DNA from: Sphaeroforma sirkka
Taxonomy: Eukaryota > Opisthokonta > Ichthyosporea > Ichthyophonida
Length of the DNA stretch: 21,819 nucleotides
Direction of reading: 5' to 3'
Assembly: GCA_001586965.3 (NCBI GenBank)
Contig: LUCW03000182.1
Coordinates: 1 to 21,819 of the forward strand
In this document: positions 1-9,213 of the stretch, piece by piece
Numbering within the stretch: the stretch's first letter is position 1
Layout: each line of letters starts with the position of its first letter
The notes under the pieces: generated by a model
The model's input: the letters and a program-made list of their open reading frames with translations, nothing else
Databases searched by the model: none
What the model was told of the DNA's origin: nothing
Program-made: the position numbers and the translations under genes

Positions 1-1513
1 AAACTGCGCCCGAAACACGCTACCCGTGGCTACAAAGATCGAGCATATGCAGAACGTTGTTTACCCCTGTTTACTCGAGCACAAGAATCGCGTCCTACTT
101 AAAGCGTATGACCGATGGAATAACACTAAGAACATTGTTCAGTTCAAAGTCGGCGATTACGTTAACATTATAAATCGAAACGCCAACGTTACCGAACTCT
201 CTTCTAAGACGATGGGACCTTTTGTTATTTCCTACCATGATGAGAAGAGTGATACTTACAGAAGTGAATAACATTGATGGTACTAGCGCAACCAATCTAG
301 GCACTCACCGTATCCCTACCTCCTCCGAACTCTCATTCGCTCGCTCATTTGATTCTGATGTACCAGTTATGGAGTCACAAGTCAAAGATATAATTGACAA
401 AACATCCGAAGACGGTTACACTTACTACAAGACCCGTTTCATGGATGGGACAGTAGCTTGGCTAACCTCCGATGCATTTCGTGAATCTCGCGACTTTCTT
501 CGTATCTTTAATAAGAAATGGAATAAGCGTTTACATAAGAACACACGAGATAAACGAAAGGGTTTCCTCAAGTGACTACAAACCCTGACGGGTCTGAAAT
601 TCCCTATTTGCCACCTACTAATGACTAAACTTTCTGATCTGCTTACCAACAGTGCAGAAAATTGTTCAAACTTACCTACTAATGAAGAACAGCCTTTGGC
701 TTACCTTACCAAATAATAAACGTAAGGCGCCTACATCGGAAATGGTTACTGGACCAAATACTAAACGACATAGAGTACAACATGAGTCTTGAACTCGTAC
801 ATATAGGCACATACTTACTCGATAAGTCATGACCGAAACCGTTTTTACTTTGGTTTTCGCTTTACCAACTAGATCGTATCTTAACGTACGTTCGTAGTTC
901 TAAAAGCTACTGGGGGCTATGTAGAAATACGGCCTCCGGTCAGTCTAAAATATCAAGATCAATTGAGATAATATATTGGTTTTTATTTGTATTTTAAATA
1001 ATTTAGTACAAGCTCTTTTTCCAATATTTCCAAAGTGTTCTAAATTCACTTTGATGGCTCCAATAGCCTGAGTATTTGGTATGACTCATCTACTTGGACC
1101 TATTTGAGACATTAGTAGATGTAGGATATTATAAACTAAATTTTATAATCTCCGAACTACTACTTATAGATTTTGGTCCTCCCGCCAATCTCCAAAATCC
1201 AATAAGTCTTTTCTTTTTTTAACTTTTCTTCAGATGGAACTTTATTTATATCAGCTAATGTATTGACGTGACTTACGTTATTATGTCTATTTACAAATTA
1301 GGCAAGTGGTCATGAACACTTAGTACTTCTAGTGAAAATTATTCAATAAAGAACAGCTAGAGGTACGCCCTGTGTGATCGAGGATATTTAGGCTCTTAAC
1401 AAGAGGCAGTCCCGATCATTCTTACACAAGCTACCACTGCTAAATCCTAACTGACTAAATTGTATTTTAGTTTAATATAGTTTGAAACCTAGTAATTTCC
1501 ATCGAAGTTTACA
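1..1513 (+). mobile_element. 3' end of a Ty3/Gypsy-type LTR retrotransposon (copy A), cut by the window start
   Basis: This plus-strand segment is nearly identical to the reverse complement of about 5420-6941 in the main element. It holds the last third of the integrase reading region (GPF motif and tail), a short untranslated stretch, a G-rich polypurine tract just before 920, and a complete 3' LTR. The 5' part lies outside the window. The coding part is broken in a few places, so this is a fossil, but its high similarity to the main copy points to recent activity. It faces the main copy in inverted orientation. Confidence 0.93.
920..1513 (+). repeat. 3' LTR of copy A (594 bp)
   Basis: The repeat begins TGTAGAAATACGG and ends GAAGTTTACA, so the ends form the TGTA...TACA inverted repeat usual for LTRs. 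A G-rich tract (ACTGGGGGCTA) lies directly before it. An AATAAA poly(A) signal sits at 1345-1350. Two internal inverted repeats could form hairpins: CATCTACT with AGTAGATG near 1087-1122, and ATTTTGG with CCAAAAT near 1172-1200. The same sequence recurs at 5420-6014, 12171-12764 and 12882-13475 in the opposite orientation. Confidence 0.95.
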
Positions 1514-3764
1514 ACCTTACAATATGCTACTATACCAAACAGACTTGTTATCGATCAAGAACCGAATTACTTAATCGTTGGCCGGTATCATGGCGGGGGC
1601 CCCACCTTCTGAAGGAGTTCAGCAACACCTAGAGTTGGATCAAAAGCTGGAGATAGTACTGCCCCTGATGGGGTAATAGATAACCTACTTTGACTATATA
1701 CCGTACTGCGCCATATTTGTCGATAGCTTATCCTGTGTGTATAGATTATATATAAGTATTGTTTGATTAACCATATATATGTTCACTGTGCATGAGAATC
1801 AATATAAGACACGCACCAGTAGTTGCGTCAAATTCGACCCATTCAGTGTTCACAAAGTACTGTGTCATACACCCGTGCCAATTAAACCCTCTTTTGCCGA
1901 AATGCTCCTGTACCGTTCCTCGAGCCGATGTCGCTTCCCAATTTATCTTCCAGTCAATTGTAGTGAATGATTTGGAGCTACCCTTGTTTGAGATACACCT
2001 TCCCTCCATACCCATGAGTATATATCATTGATGGCATTCTGTTGGTTTTTCACAAATACCAGGTGCCCCCTTTAGATGCGCAATTTTTCAAAGCACACAT
2101 CGATGACGAACAACTCATCTTCTCGCACTGACAGAGACTTCGTTCCAGAAAATTGAATCGCAATACTTAGTTGCGAATACATGTATTCTAAGAAGTCGCA
2201 TTCATTATACTCCTTTATTGCAACATTTTCCTTCTCCTTATTAGGCTGGTCTAACGCGTGATGTGATGTATTCCATGGGTGCTGCAGCCTACCTCTTGTT
2301 AAACGTATTTGTCGTGTTGCTGCTTCATAAATGTCTTCAACAGCTCGGGGTTTTTTCGTTGCGATTCCAGCACTGAAGTTGTTGATTTAATATTTGTAGT
2401 TGCACAACAACATTGTTAACTAGAGTGCCGGTTACATAATCGATGGCAGTCAACAACTTCTCATCATTGCTCGTCAATGTTACCAGTACACAGTAGAAAC
2501 TAAAAACTCCCACGAGATAGTCGATTTTCTATCAGATGTGACGATCATACCGATCGTGTATTACGTTTGATGGCAGCTTGGATGTGAGCAAAGAGAGGGT
2601 GATAGTCTCATCTGCTGACTGCTTCACATTCTTCTTTCCCTGATAAAATGCTCTAGAATCTCCTCTGCCAGAATAAATGAGATTGGATTATTCAGCACTG
2701 TACTGTCAAATCTTAAACGGCTAACTACAGGTTTGACGATCGCGTCTCTGCTAGCCAGAGGTTGTAATGTCAGCGTATCACTGCTGCAGCCTTGCCCCAG
2801 ATAAAGTGAATAAACCTTCTGTCTTCATATCCTTTCGTGCATTGTTCGACATTCTATTTACCATCATAGCTCGTGAAGTGCGTTTCTGTATACTGCCTTC
2901 GGAGCAGCATTATATACTTTGATTACCGTACTAGCCAGGTGTGCGTTAGAATGCTCGTGAACTGACTGCATCTTGTTTTTGTTTGTTGTGTTGACAAAAC
3001 TGCTTTAAGTGCTAGCTGCGTCCTTCAGAAGTGCATTTGGACTTACCGGATAGATTATCTCGCTCATCCTGACGGCTCCACTGACAACACTCGATTAAAC
3101 CGACTGTGATGTTTATCTTTTTAATAGCATCTGGATCGCGTATCGTTTTGGATGGTAAGCTTCGTTGTTTTTGTCCAGCCAAAAGCCTTCCAAATATCAA
3201 TTACAGACGCCATAAAAATGATGTCTACAGTTCTACCTGCTGACGCACTTGCCAGTTCTTCCTTGCATAGTTCTTAACTCTGCCCACTAATTGTCACTTT
3301 CGCGCGCTTTGCTGCTGATCTGTTAGAATTACGAGTCGTATATTCATGCACTACCTTTGGATCCCCACTGGCCGGCCCCTCTTTCTATTCAATCTAGCTA
3401 CTGTCTGCGGCCCATTGCAAGTACATGCGTAACGCGCGCATACCAGACAATCATCGCGTTAACTAAACTTACACGTACATCTACTCATGCTGATTTTCTA
3501 AACATCAGTAGTCACAGACTGTATTAACATCTGATGGAATTGCATTGATGCATTGAACACTTCACAACTGTACTATTACATTATAAGTATCTATAATCGA
3601 TCTACATATTGTAAATATCGGTCTCTTAAGGCGGTATAAACGTCTTAGAGCTACTAAACGTAATAAAGTCTTAAAGTCTGTTAATAAGTTTTTCAAGTAT
3701 ACGAATTTTAGTCTGGTAATAAAGTTAGGTATGCCTCATAGAAATCACCAATACTCTGGGGGAT
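1514..3764. other. Intergenic stretch with decayed coding remnants and no intact gene
   Basis: This 2.25-kb stretch between two LTRs has no long reading frame. Short minus-strand open pieces run from about 3270 down to 1767 in shifting frames and look like one old decayed gene or transposon. A 28-codon plus-strand frame at 1590-1676 is G+C-rich but too short to judge. The segment 3300-3764 is AT-rich and shows nothing recognisable, except the G-rich tract (CTGGGGGAT) that ends at 3764. Confidence 0.6.
1767..2015 (-). pseudogene. Decayed coding fragment with an F-G-K-R-G-F-N-W-H-G motif
   Basis: The 82-codon minus-strand frame contains DWKINWEA, then EHFGKRGFNWHG followed by a short hydrophobic strand (MTQYFVN). 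I recall similar G-K-x-G-[IF]-x-W-H-G segments from uncharacterised, often repeated proteins in protists and fungi, but cannot name the family. More minus-strand coding-like pieces lie upstream (towards 3270), for example ILAEEILEHF near 2680 and MASVIDIWKAFGWTKTTKL near 3180. They do not share one frame, so the locus looks like an old relic. It could be a transposon or a host-gene remnant. The identity is unknown. Confidence 0.4.
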
Positions 3765-4370
3765 TGTAAGGCTGAGACATTGCCTATATATCATCCTCCC
3801 AGTACTGATTTCGCCGAAGGGATTTTATTAATGTTTTCGTTATCGTTATCGTCGAAACTAGTATTACTTGTTTCGTCGCACGAAATACTAAAACCAGTAA
3901 AATCCTATCTTTAGAAAAAAAGTTAAAAAAGAAAAAAATACCCTTGATGTCCTTAGTTATTGTCTTAACCAATAACTGGCCACTTATCAAGAATTACCGA
4001 CTTGCCATCATCAGACTGGCACATCTGGTTGGCTGAGCGGAGGTCAAACTAGGTAACCATTAAGGGTATCTAGAAACCTATGTTCGGTTGAGCCATCTCG
4101 CTACCGAAGTATTCAGATGTATATTTTGGAGTGTTTATCTAGGTCTCTTAATAGACCTACTCCAAATATACACTTTGGCCTTTTTCACAGTCCCTTTTTA
4201 AATGGGTCGGGGCCAAAGTATCTGATTTGTAAAATGGAAAAGGTACTTGTAAATAGAACCGTTAAAACCCATTTTTAACACACGTGCTTTTAATAGTACG
4301 TTTATAATTTACGTACTTCTTAAGAGTACGTTTATTAACATAAGTCTAATGTGGAGGCCCGGCTATTACA
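3765..4370. repeat. LTR of a second, diverged family (606 bp), probably solo or orphaned
   Basis: The segment begins TGTAAGGCTGAG and ends GGCTATTACA, giving TGTA...TACA ends, and its length nearly equals the 594-bp LTR of the main family. A G-rich tract (CTCTGGGGGAT) lies just before 3765, much like the main family's polypurine tract, which suggests a plus-strand 3' LTR. Against this, its right end (GGAGGCCCGGCTATTACA) resembles the right end of the main LTR as read in minus-oriented copies (GGAGGCCGTATTTCTACA), and both share an A-rich GTTAAAAAA block. Orientation is therefore unsettled. No flanking duplication is visible. A strong hairpin lies at 4119-4171. Confidence 0.7.
4119..4171. repeat. 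Large imperfect hairpin inside the second-family LTR
   Basis: GTATATTTTGGAGT (4119-4132) pairs with ACTCCAAATATAC (4159-4171), and inside it AGGTCT (4141-4146) pairs with AGACCT (4153-4158) around a 6-nt loop. Eight unpaired bases bulge on the left arm. The transcript could fold into a stem of about 19 bp. LTR transcripts often carry such folds near the poly(A) site or the packaging region, but no role is shown here. Confidence 0.75.
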
Positions 4371-5078
4371 TACATATCGATATGGCGCTTTTTCCACCGT
4401 ATGTAGAAGATTTTTCGAAACTGTAGATCCAAGAAAGATCGAGGTTTCGACTGATTCCGAGATCGGTAAATTGGACATGGTTCTTTAAAATCGGATCCCT
4501 CTAGTCGGTGGATGGGGTTATTCATAACAATAAAAAGATTTTAAAATAGGGGTTTCACACAAATGCAAAGGTTCAAGGCAACTAATCAGTAGTGGAGAAA
4601 ATATTCGGAATGTTATCAGATGGAATACGATACTGGACCTATATCACGCTTTGTGATTTCTTTCCGGAGTAAATACGTATTTTGCTACGGATAAATACAC
4701 CTGCAGATACATCAACGCGTCAACAATGACTCACAGAGATTTTAAAAGATTTGTGCCAGTCATAAGGCTCCAAAGTTGTTGGAAGCACTTGATTTTCCCT
4801 TATGGATCGAGAGTTTACGTAGCACTATGGCATAGCTCTTCCAATCACCCGAATTAAATATGGGATATTCGCGTCTAAAGCAATAGCTGACTTCGCAATG
4901 GAGAAAGGTATTCCGTTGAATGCTATACAACGATATATGACTACGGACCCAATGTTCAAAACGATTCGCACAGTAGTATCGGCATTGTTGCTTCTAGTAG
5001 TAATATGCGTCTGATTTCGCATTACTCCATAGCAACGGCAAGAATTTGATAGTACTTTACAACACGTAGTTCCCCTGT
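4371..5078. other. Stretch with decayed plus-strand coding pieces, unidentified
   Basis: No intact gene is present. Two protein-like plus-strand pieces can be read in different frames: one near 4850-5010 containing AIADFAMEKGIPLNAIQRYM, and one near 5040-5160 containing EFDSTLQHVVPLFERFNSAL. They sit directly ahead of the C-rich frame starting at 5079 and may belong to the same old insertion. I cannot assign them to a family. The minus-strand frame at 4825-5130 looks like the shadow of these pieces. Confidence 0.4.
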
Positions 5079-5419
5079 TTGAGCGCTTTAACTCAGCACT
5101 CATCCAAGCAGCAGCCATCACCACGGGCACTAAATACCCTCGGTTTCCTAAATACCAAACAAACTTACTTCATTTATGAACTCGACTCAAAGGCCAGCAC
5201 AAATCCACTTACCCCTCTGACGCAACCCATCTGGGCCCACAACAAACCATCACTGTGCTTCTCGTACAGTATCTATGCTCACCTGAAGACTGTACACAAA
5301 ACCACGGGTGGGTGTACACCCGACCATGTAGCCCTCCGCCAACGCTGTGACGACGTCAGGAAAAACTCAACAAAACGTTGGTCCAACAAGGAGATCGCGG
5401 CAATGGCCCGGCGCCAATG
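5079..5419 (+). CDS. Partial reading frame interrupted by the LTR element; possible LINE-type N-terminal region
   Basis: This open frame is richer in C and G than its surroundings and ends where the young LTR element has inserted. Near its end it reads YAHLKTVHK, a finger-like H-x4-H, and then KRWSNKEIAAMARRQ. The latter is a tryptophan-led amphipathic helix resembling the Myb-like motif that follows zinc fingers at the N-terminus of R2/NeSL-type LINE proteins. The finger lacks a proper Cys pair, so the match is weak. On the other side of the insertion (12769-12881) the same plus-strand frame is still open, up to the next LTR. It may be an old LINE, another repeat or a host exon. No start is assigned with confidence. 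Confidence 0.35.
5416..5419. repeat. Left target-site duplication (AATG)
   Basis: The four bases just before the 3' LTR are AATG. The four bases just after the 5' LTR, at 12765-12768, are also AATG. Ty3/Gypsy integrases usually duplicate 4-6 bp, so this fits one integration event with no later exchange of ends. Confidence 0.75.
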
Positions 5420-6014
5420 TGTAAACTTCGATGGAAATTACTAGGTTTCAAACTATATTAAACTAAAATACAATTTAGTCAGTTAGGATTTAGCAGTGGT
5501 AGCTTGTGTAAGAATGATCGGGACTGCCTCTTGTTAAGAGCCTAAATATCCTCGATCACACAGGGCGTACCTCTAGCTGTTCTTTATTGAATAATTTTCA
5601 CTAGAAGTACTAAGTGTTCATGACCACTTGCCTAATTTGTAAATAGACATAATAACGTAAGTCACGTCAATACAATTAGCTGATATAAATAAAGTTCCAT
5701 CTGAAGAAAAGTTAAAAAAAGAAAAGACTTATTGGATTTTGGAGATTGGCGGGAGGACCAAAATCTATAAGTAGTAGTTCGGAGATTATAAAATTTAGTT
5801 TATAATATCCTACATCTACTAATGTCTCAAATAGGTCCAAGTAGATGAGTCATACCAAATACTCAGGCTATTGGAGCCATCAAAGTGAATTTAGAACACT
5901 TTGGAAATATTGGAAAAAGAGCTTGTACTAAATTATTTAAAATACAAATAAAAACCAATATATTATCTCAATTGATCTTGATATTTTAGACTGACCGGAG
6001 GCCGTATTTCTACA
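5420..6014 (-). repeat. 3' LTR of the main element (595 bp)
   Basis: On the plus strand the repeat reads TGTAAACTTCG to TATTTCTACA; the element itself reads it from 6014 to 5420. It is nearly identical to 12171-12764 and to the reverse complement of 920-1513. The AATAAA poly(A) signal of the element strand appears as TTTATT at 5583-5588. The polypurine tract lies directly upstream in element sense. Confidence 0.97.
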
Positions 6015-6025
6015 TAGCCCCCAGT
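6015..6025 (-). promoter_or_regulatory. Polypurine tract of the main element
   Basis: In element sense the bases directly before the 3' LTR read ACTGGGGGCTA. A G-run abutting the TGTA end is the usual primer site for plus-strand DNA synthesis. The same tract precedes the LTR of copy A at 909-919. Confidence 0.8.
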
Positions 6026-6141
6026 AGCTTTTAGAACTACGAACGTACGTTAAGATACGATCTAGTTGGTAAAGCGAAAACCAAAGTAAAAACGGTTTCG
6101 GTCATGACTTATCGAGTAAGTATGTGCCTATATGTACGAGT

Positions 6142-7884
6142 TCAAGACTCATGTTGTACTCTATGTCGTTTAGTATTTGGTCCAGTAACCATTTCCGATG
6201 TAGGCGCCTTACGTTTATTATTTGTTAAGGTAATAGCCAAAGGCTGTTCTTCATTAGTAGGTAAGTTTGAACAATTTTCTGCACTGTTGGTAAGCAGATC
6301 AGAAAGTTTAGTCACGTAGGAAGTAGGTGGCAAATAGGGAATTTCAGACCCGTCAGGGTTTGTAGTCACTTGAGGAAACCCTTTTCGTTTATCTCGTGTG
6401 TTCTTATGTAAACGCTTATTCCATTTCTTATTAAAGATACGAAGAAAGTCGCGAGATTCACGAAATGCATCGGAGGTTAGCCAAGCTACTGTCCCATCCA
6501 TGAAACGGGTCTTGTAGTAAGTGTAACCGTCTTCGGATGTTTTGTCAATTATATCTTTGACTTGTGACTCCATAACTGGTACATCAGAATCAAATGAGCG
6601 AGCGAATGAGAGTTCGGAGGTAGGGATACGGTGAGTGCCTAGATTGGTTGCGCTAGTACCATCAATGTTATTCACTTCGTAAGTATCACTCTTCTCATCA
6701 TGGTAGGAAATAACAAAAGGTCCTATCGTCTTAGAAGAGAGTTCGGTAACGTTGGCGTTTCGATTTATAATGTTAACGTAATCGCCGACTTTGAACTGAA
6801 CAATGTTCTTAGTGTTATTCCATCGGTCATACGCTTTAAGTAGGACGCGATTCTTGTGCTCGAGTAAACAGGGGTAAACAACGTTCTGCATATGCTCGAT
6901 CTTTTGTAGCCACGGGGTAGCGTGTTTCTCGGGCGCAGTTTTATCAAACGTTGCTTGTAATTCACTATAGCGGCCAAAGAAATAGTGAAACGGGAGTGTT
7001 CCAGTTTGAGGATTCATGCAGTTATTCATTTGAGTCTGAACCCATTTCAAATGATAAGGCCACATATCCTCAACGTCGTCTAGTGCGGTACGCAAGAGTT
7101 TCTTAAGTTCTCTATGACGTGTCTCATTTGCACCCTGCGTTTGAGGTTTGTAAGGAACACCACGCCTATGGGTCATGCCTGATACGAGTATAAGTGCCTC
7201 CATTACGTCGGTACAAAACTCACTACCGTTATCAGAACATAGTACTCGGGGGAAACCGAAGTCATTGAAGACGTGATAGCATAATTCTGCCACTGTTTGT
7301 GGACGTTTGTTCGGTATTGCATAAAGCAAGTTATAGCCCGAAGCCACACATAAGAAATGACAGATATATACATCGCCAGTATGCTTGGATCGCGGGAGTT
7401 TAACCAAATCGACTATGACTCGGCGCATCGGTTGGTCTTCTGTCACACTTTTTAGGGGTGCCCAACCGTATCGCTTGATCTGGTTCTTTTCACAATCAGT
7501 ACAGCGTCGGTATACTTCACGTATGGTTTCTTTCAGCGCCGGGTGATTAAGCCCTGCACGAATAGCCATTTTATAAGTATGCTCATATGCTCGATGCGTT
7601 AAATTATGTATAATTTTAGCTCTACTTTCGAGCTCCTCTAAGTCAGTCAGATTCTGCGTAACGCTGGCTGGATGAACCATAGTCCTGTTGGAAAGGGCAG
7701 CCTCAGTATCAGGAGGGGTAGACTCCTGAGATACATAATTGACAACATTAGATTGTTGAAGTATCTTCTTCAGTTGTTTTGCAACTCCTGGCTGTTCTTT
7801 AAGTAGCGCTTTAAGTAGTTGAGTGCGAGCTTCAGGTTCTCCTAGAGTTTTGAGTCTTTGATCCATGGCCTTAGCTAGTTCCAT
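6142..7884 (-). CDS. int: Integrase region of the main element, with GPF motif and possible chromo-like tail
   Basis: The 580-residue minus-strand frame covers the integrase, which inserts the element's cDNA into host DNA. An N-terminal zinc-binding HHCC-type region lies near residues 93-131 (HNLTH, then CTDC). The catalytic core shows D159 (VIVDLVKLP), D218 (LCSDNGSEF) and E254 (GANETRHREL); the last two are 35 residues apart, the classic D,D(35)E spacing. A GPY/F module follows at about 365-430 (KVGDYVNI, KTIGPFVIS). Residues about 437-485 (QVKDIIDK, YYKTRFMDGTVAW) look like a diverged chromodomain, which in chromoviruses directs insertion to marked chromatin. The tail is basic and low in complexity. 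The frame begins with its own ATG and slightly overlaps the end of the RNase H frame. The first ~90 residues are linker-like with no recognised fold. Confidence 0.92.
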   Translation of the reverse strand: MELAKAMDQRLKTLGEPEARTQLLKALLKEQPGVAKQLKKILQQSNVVNYVSQESTPPDTEAALSNRTMVHPASVTQNLTDLEELESRAKIIHNLTHRAYEHTYKMAIRAGLNHPALKETIREVYRRCTDCEKNQIKRYGWAPLKSVTEDQPMRRVIVDLVKLPRSKHTGDVYICHFLCVASGYNLLYAIPNKRPQTVAELCYHVFNDFGFPRVLCSDNGSEFCTDVMEALILVSGMTHRRGVPYKPQTQGANETRHRELKKLLRTALDDVEDMWPYHLKWVQTQMNNCMNPQTGTLPFHYFFGRYSELQATFDKTAPEKHATPWLQKIEHMQNVVYPCLLEHKNRVLLKAYDRWNNTKNIVQFKVGDYVNIINRNANVTELSSKTIGPFVISYHDEKSDTYEVNNIDGTSATNLGTHRIPTSELSFARSFDSDVPVMESQVKDIIDKTSEDGYTYYKTRFMDGTVAWLTSDAFRESRDFLRIFNKKWNKRLHKNTRDKRKGFPQVTTNPDGSEIPYLPPTSYVTKLSDLLTNSAENCSNLPTNEEQPLAITLTNNKRKAPTSEMVTGPNTKRHRVQHES

Positions 7885-9082
7885 GTTTACGATCTAATGC
7901 CGTTTCAATCGGCATTACCTCGACTGCAATCTTGTTGGGTGCATGTGTTGTACGAGTCTTGAGCTTTTGTTCAAACTCTTTAGACTCCTCTAGTTTAGCT
8001 AAGAATTCGGTTGAGGGTTTCCACTTAGTGGTACCTGCAGGACCGATGCGACAAACAATGGTGTGTTTCCAAGGTGTCTTCTTAATAGAATAGGATCCCT
8101 GATACAAGAACGTGTCGGTTTCACGGTCGACATAAATAGGTTCGTCTTGAATCATATTAATTAAATCACGTATCCATGGGTCGGAGTTACGTAAGGGACA
8201 ACACAGCGTAATGGTAGATTTAGTAATATTAACATAATTTATCAACTGTGCGATAAGTTGACAAGGTGGGTTAGCCCACGCATTATGCTTTGATAAGTCA
8301 AGCTGAAATGCATCACCTTTAGGATGAGTCAACGACCTATATTCAGAAACCTGTTTGTTATGTTCTGCGGCGAACATATCAACAGTAAATGGACCCCATC
8401 GTGATTGAGCGAGGTTAAACCATTTCTTATTTAGCATCCAATCGGTTGCTAGTAACTCCTTGACTGTTTTCTGGTAGTCGGGCACAAGTCGAGAGAGCAT
8501 GTCAGGAAGATGGTTATGTATTCCTGGTATGTGCGTTATATTAAAAGCGAACTTGGCAATAATGTCATGCCAGCGGCTCACCAACTGTGAATCAGGGTTC
8601 ATATCTTTTAAGTATGTTAAAGACTTTTGATCACAGGCGACAGTAAAGTAACTTCCATAAAGGTAGTCTTTAAACTGTCTTAGCGCAGTAACTATAGCAA
8701 GGAGCTCTTGTTTAACGGTAGGGTAATTCCGTTGACTCTTATTATAACTCTTGCTAAAGAATTGTATGTAGCGCGGTTTACCATTTATCGTTTGGTAAAG
8801 CACTCCACCTACCGCTCGATCTGAAGCGTCGGTTGCTACTTGGAATGGGACACCATCCACAGGGTACTGCATGATGGGTGCGTCCATTACTTTACTTTTG
8901 ACTAGTTTAAATGCATCATCACATTCTTTAGTCCAAAGCTTTCCCAAAGGTCCTTTGTGCAGCCGTAGGTGACTGAAAGGCTTTAAGTAATGAGAAAGAT
9001 GCGGTACCGAATCCGAGAAGAAGTTAACAAACCCACACACAGAGTTCACATCTCTTCCAGTAATTGGTGTTGATAAATCCAA
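7871..9082 (-). CDS. RNase H plus Dam-methylase-like domain of the main element's pol
   Basis: The 403-residue frame starts within the RT thumb/connection (CGFVNFFSDSVPHLSHY). It then carries Ty3-type RNase H at about residues 75-200 with all four acidic positions: D85 (ATDASD), E126 (KQELLA), D151 (ACDQKSL) and D194 (HLPDMLSRL). This degrades the RNA strand during reverse transcription. Residues about 228-346 form a separate module reading GPFTVDMFAAEHNK, GDAFQLDLS, WANPPCQLIAQL and CCPLRNSDPW. This is the arrangement of the Dam-like methyltransferase domain known after RNase H in DIRS-type elements, with an N-P-P motif at 271-273. The end (residues ~350-403) is charged linker. The domain is unusual for a Ty3/Gypsy element, and whether it is catalytic is unknown. 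Confidence 0.9.
   Translation of the reverse strand: MDLSTPITGRDVNSVCGFVNFFSDSVPHLSHYLKPFSHLRLHKGPLGKLWTKECDDAFKLVKSKVMDAPIMQYPVDGVPFQVATDASDRAVGGVLYQTINGKPRYIQFFSKSYNKSQRNYPTVKQELLAIVTALRQFKDYLYGSYFTVACDQKSLTYLKDMNPDSQLVSRWHDIIAKFAFNITHIPGIHNHLPDMLSRLVPDYQKTVKELLATDWMLNKKWFNLAQSRWGPFTVDMFAAEHNKQVSEYRSLTHPKGDAFQLDLSKHNAWANPPCQLIAQLINYVNITKSTITLCCPLRNSDPWIRDLINMIQDEPIYVDRETDTFLYQGSYSIKKTPWKHTIVCRIGPAGTTKWKPSTEFLAKLEESKEFEQKLKTRTTHAPNKIAVEVMPIETALDRKHGTS
8045..8401 (-). other. Dam (N6-adenine) methyltransferase-like domain within pol
   Basis: This sub-region encodes residues 228-346 of the RNase H frame. The signature is F-T-V-D-M-F-A, a D-x-F-x-L-D strand, then W-A-N-P-P, a hydrophobic helix and a beta strand (TITLCCPL) ending in PW. 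In DIRS retroelements the same order lies between RNase H and the recombinase, and has been called a Dam-like methylase. Here it sits between RNase H and a DDE integrase. The N-P-P-C form departs from the usual catalytic [DN]-P-P-[YFW], so activity may be reduced or absent. Confidence 0.7.
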
Positions 9083-9213
9083 CAGAAACTGTTTCTTGCC
9101 AGGATCAATTTCTACCCCTGCTGCAGATACTTTGTAGCCAAGTAAGTGTATAGTATCTTTAGCAAAAGAACACTTGTCTTCGTTAATCTTAAGTTTAGCA
9201 TGATTAAGTCGCT

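Noticed and set aside
1590-1676. 28-codon plus-strand frame starting MAGAPPSEGV
   Set aside because: G+C-rich with a decent start, but too short and with no downstream exon in phase that I can support.
6104-6319. 71-codon plus-strand frame at the end of the main element
   Set aside because: Antisense to the integrase tail and the 3' untranslated part; no support.
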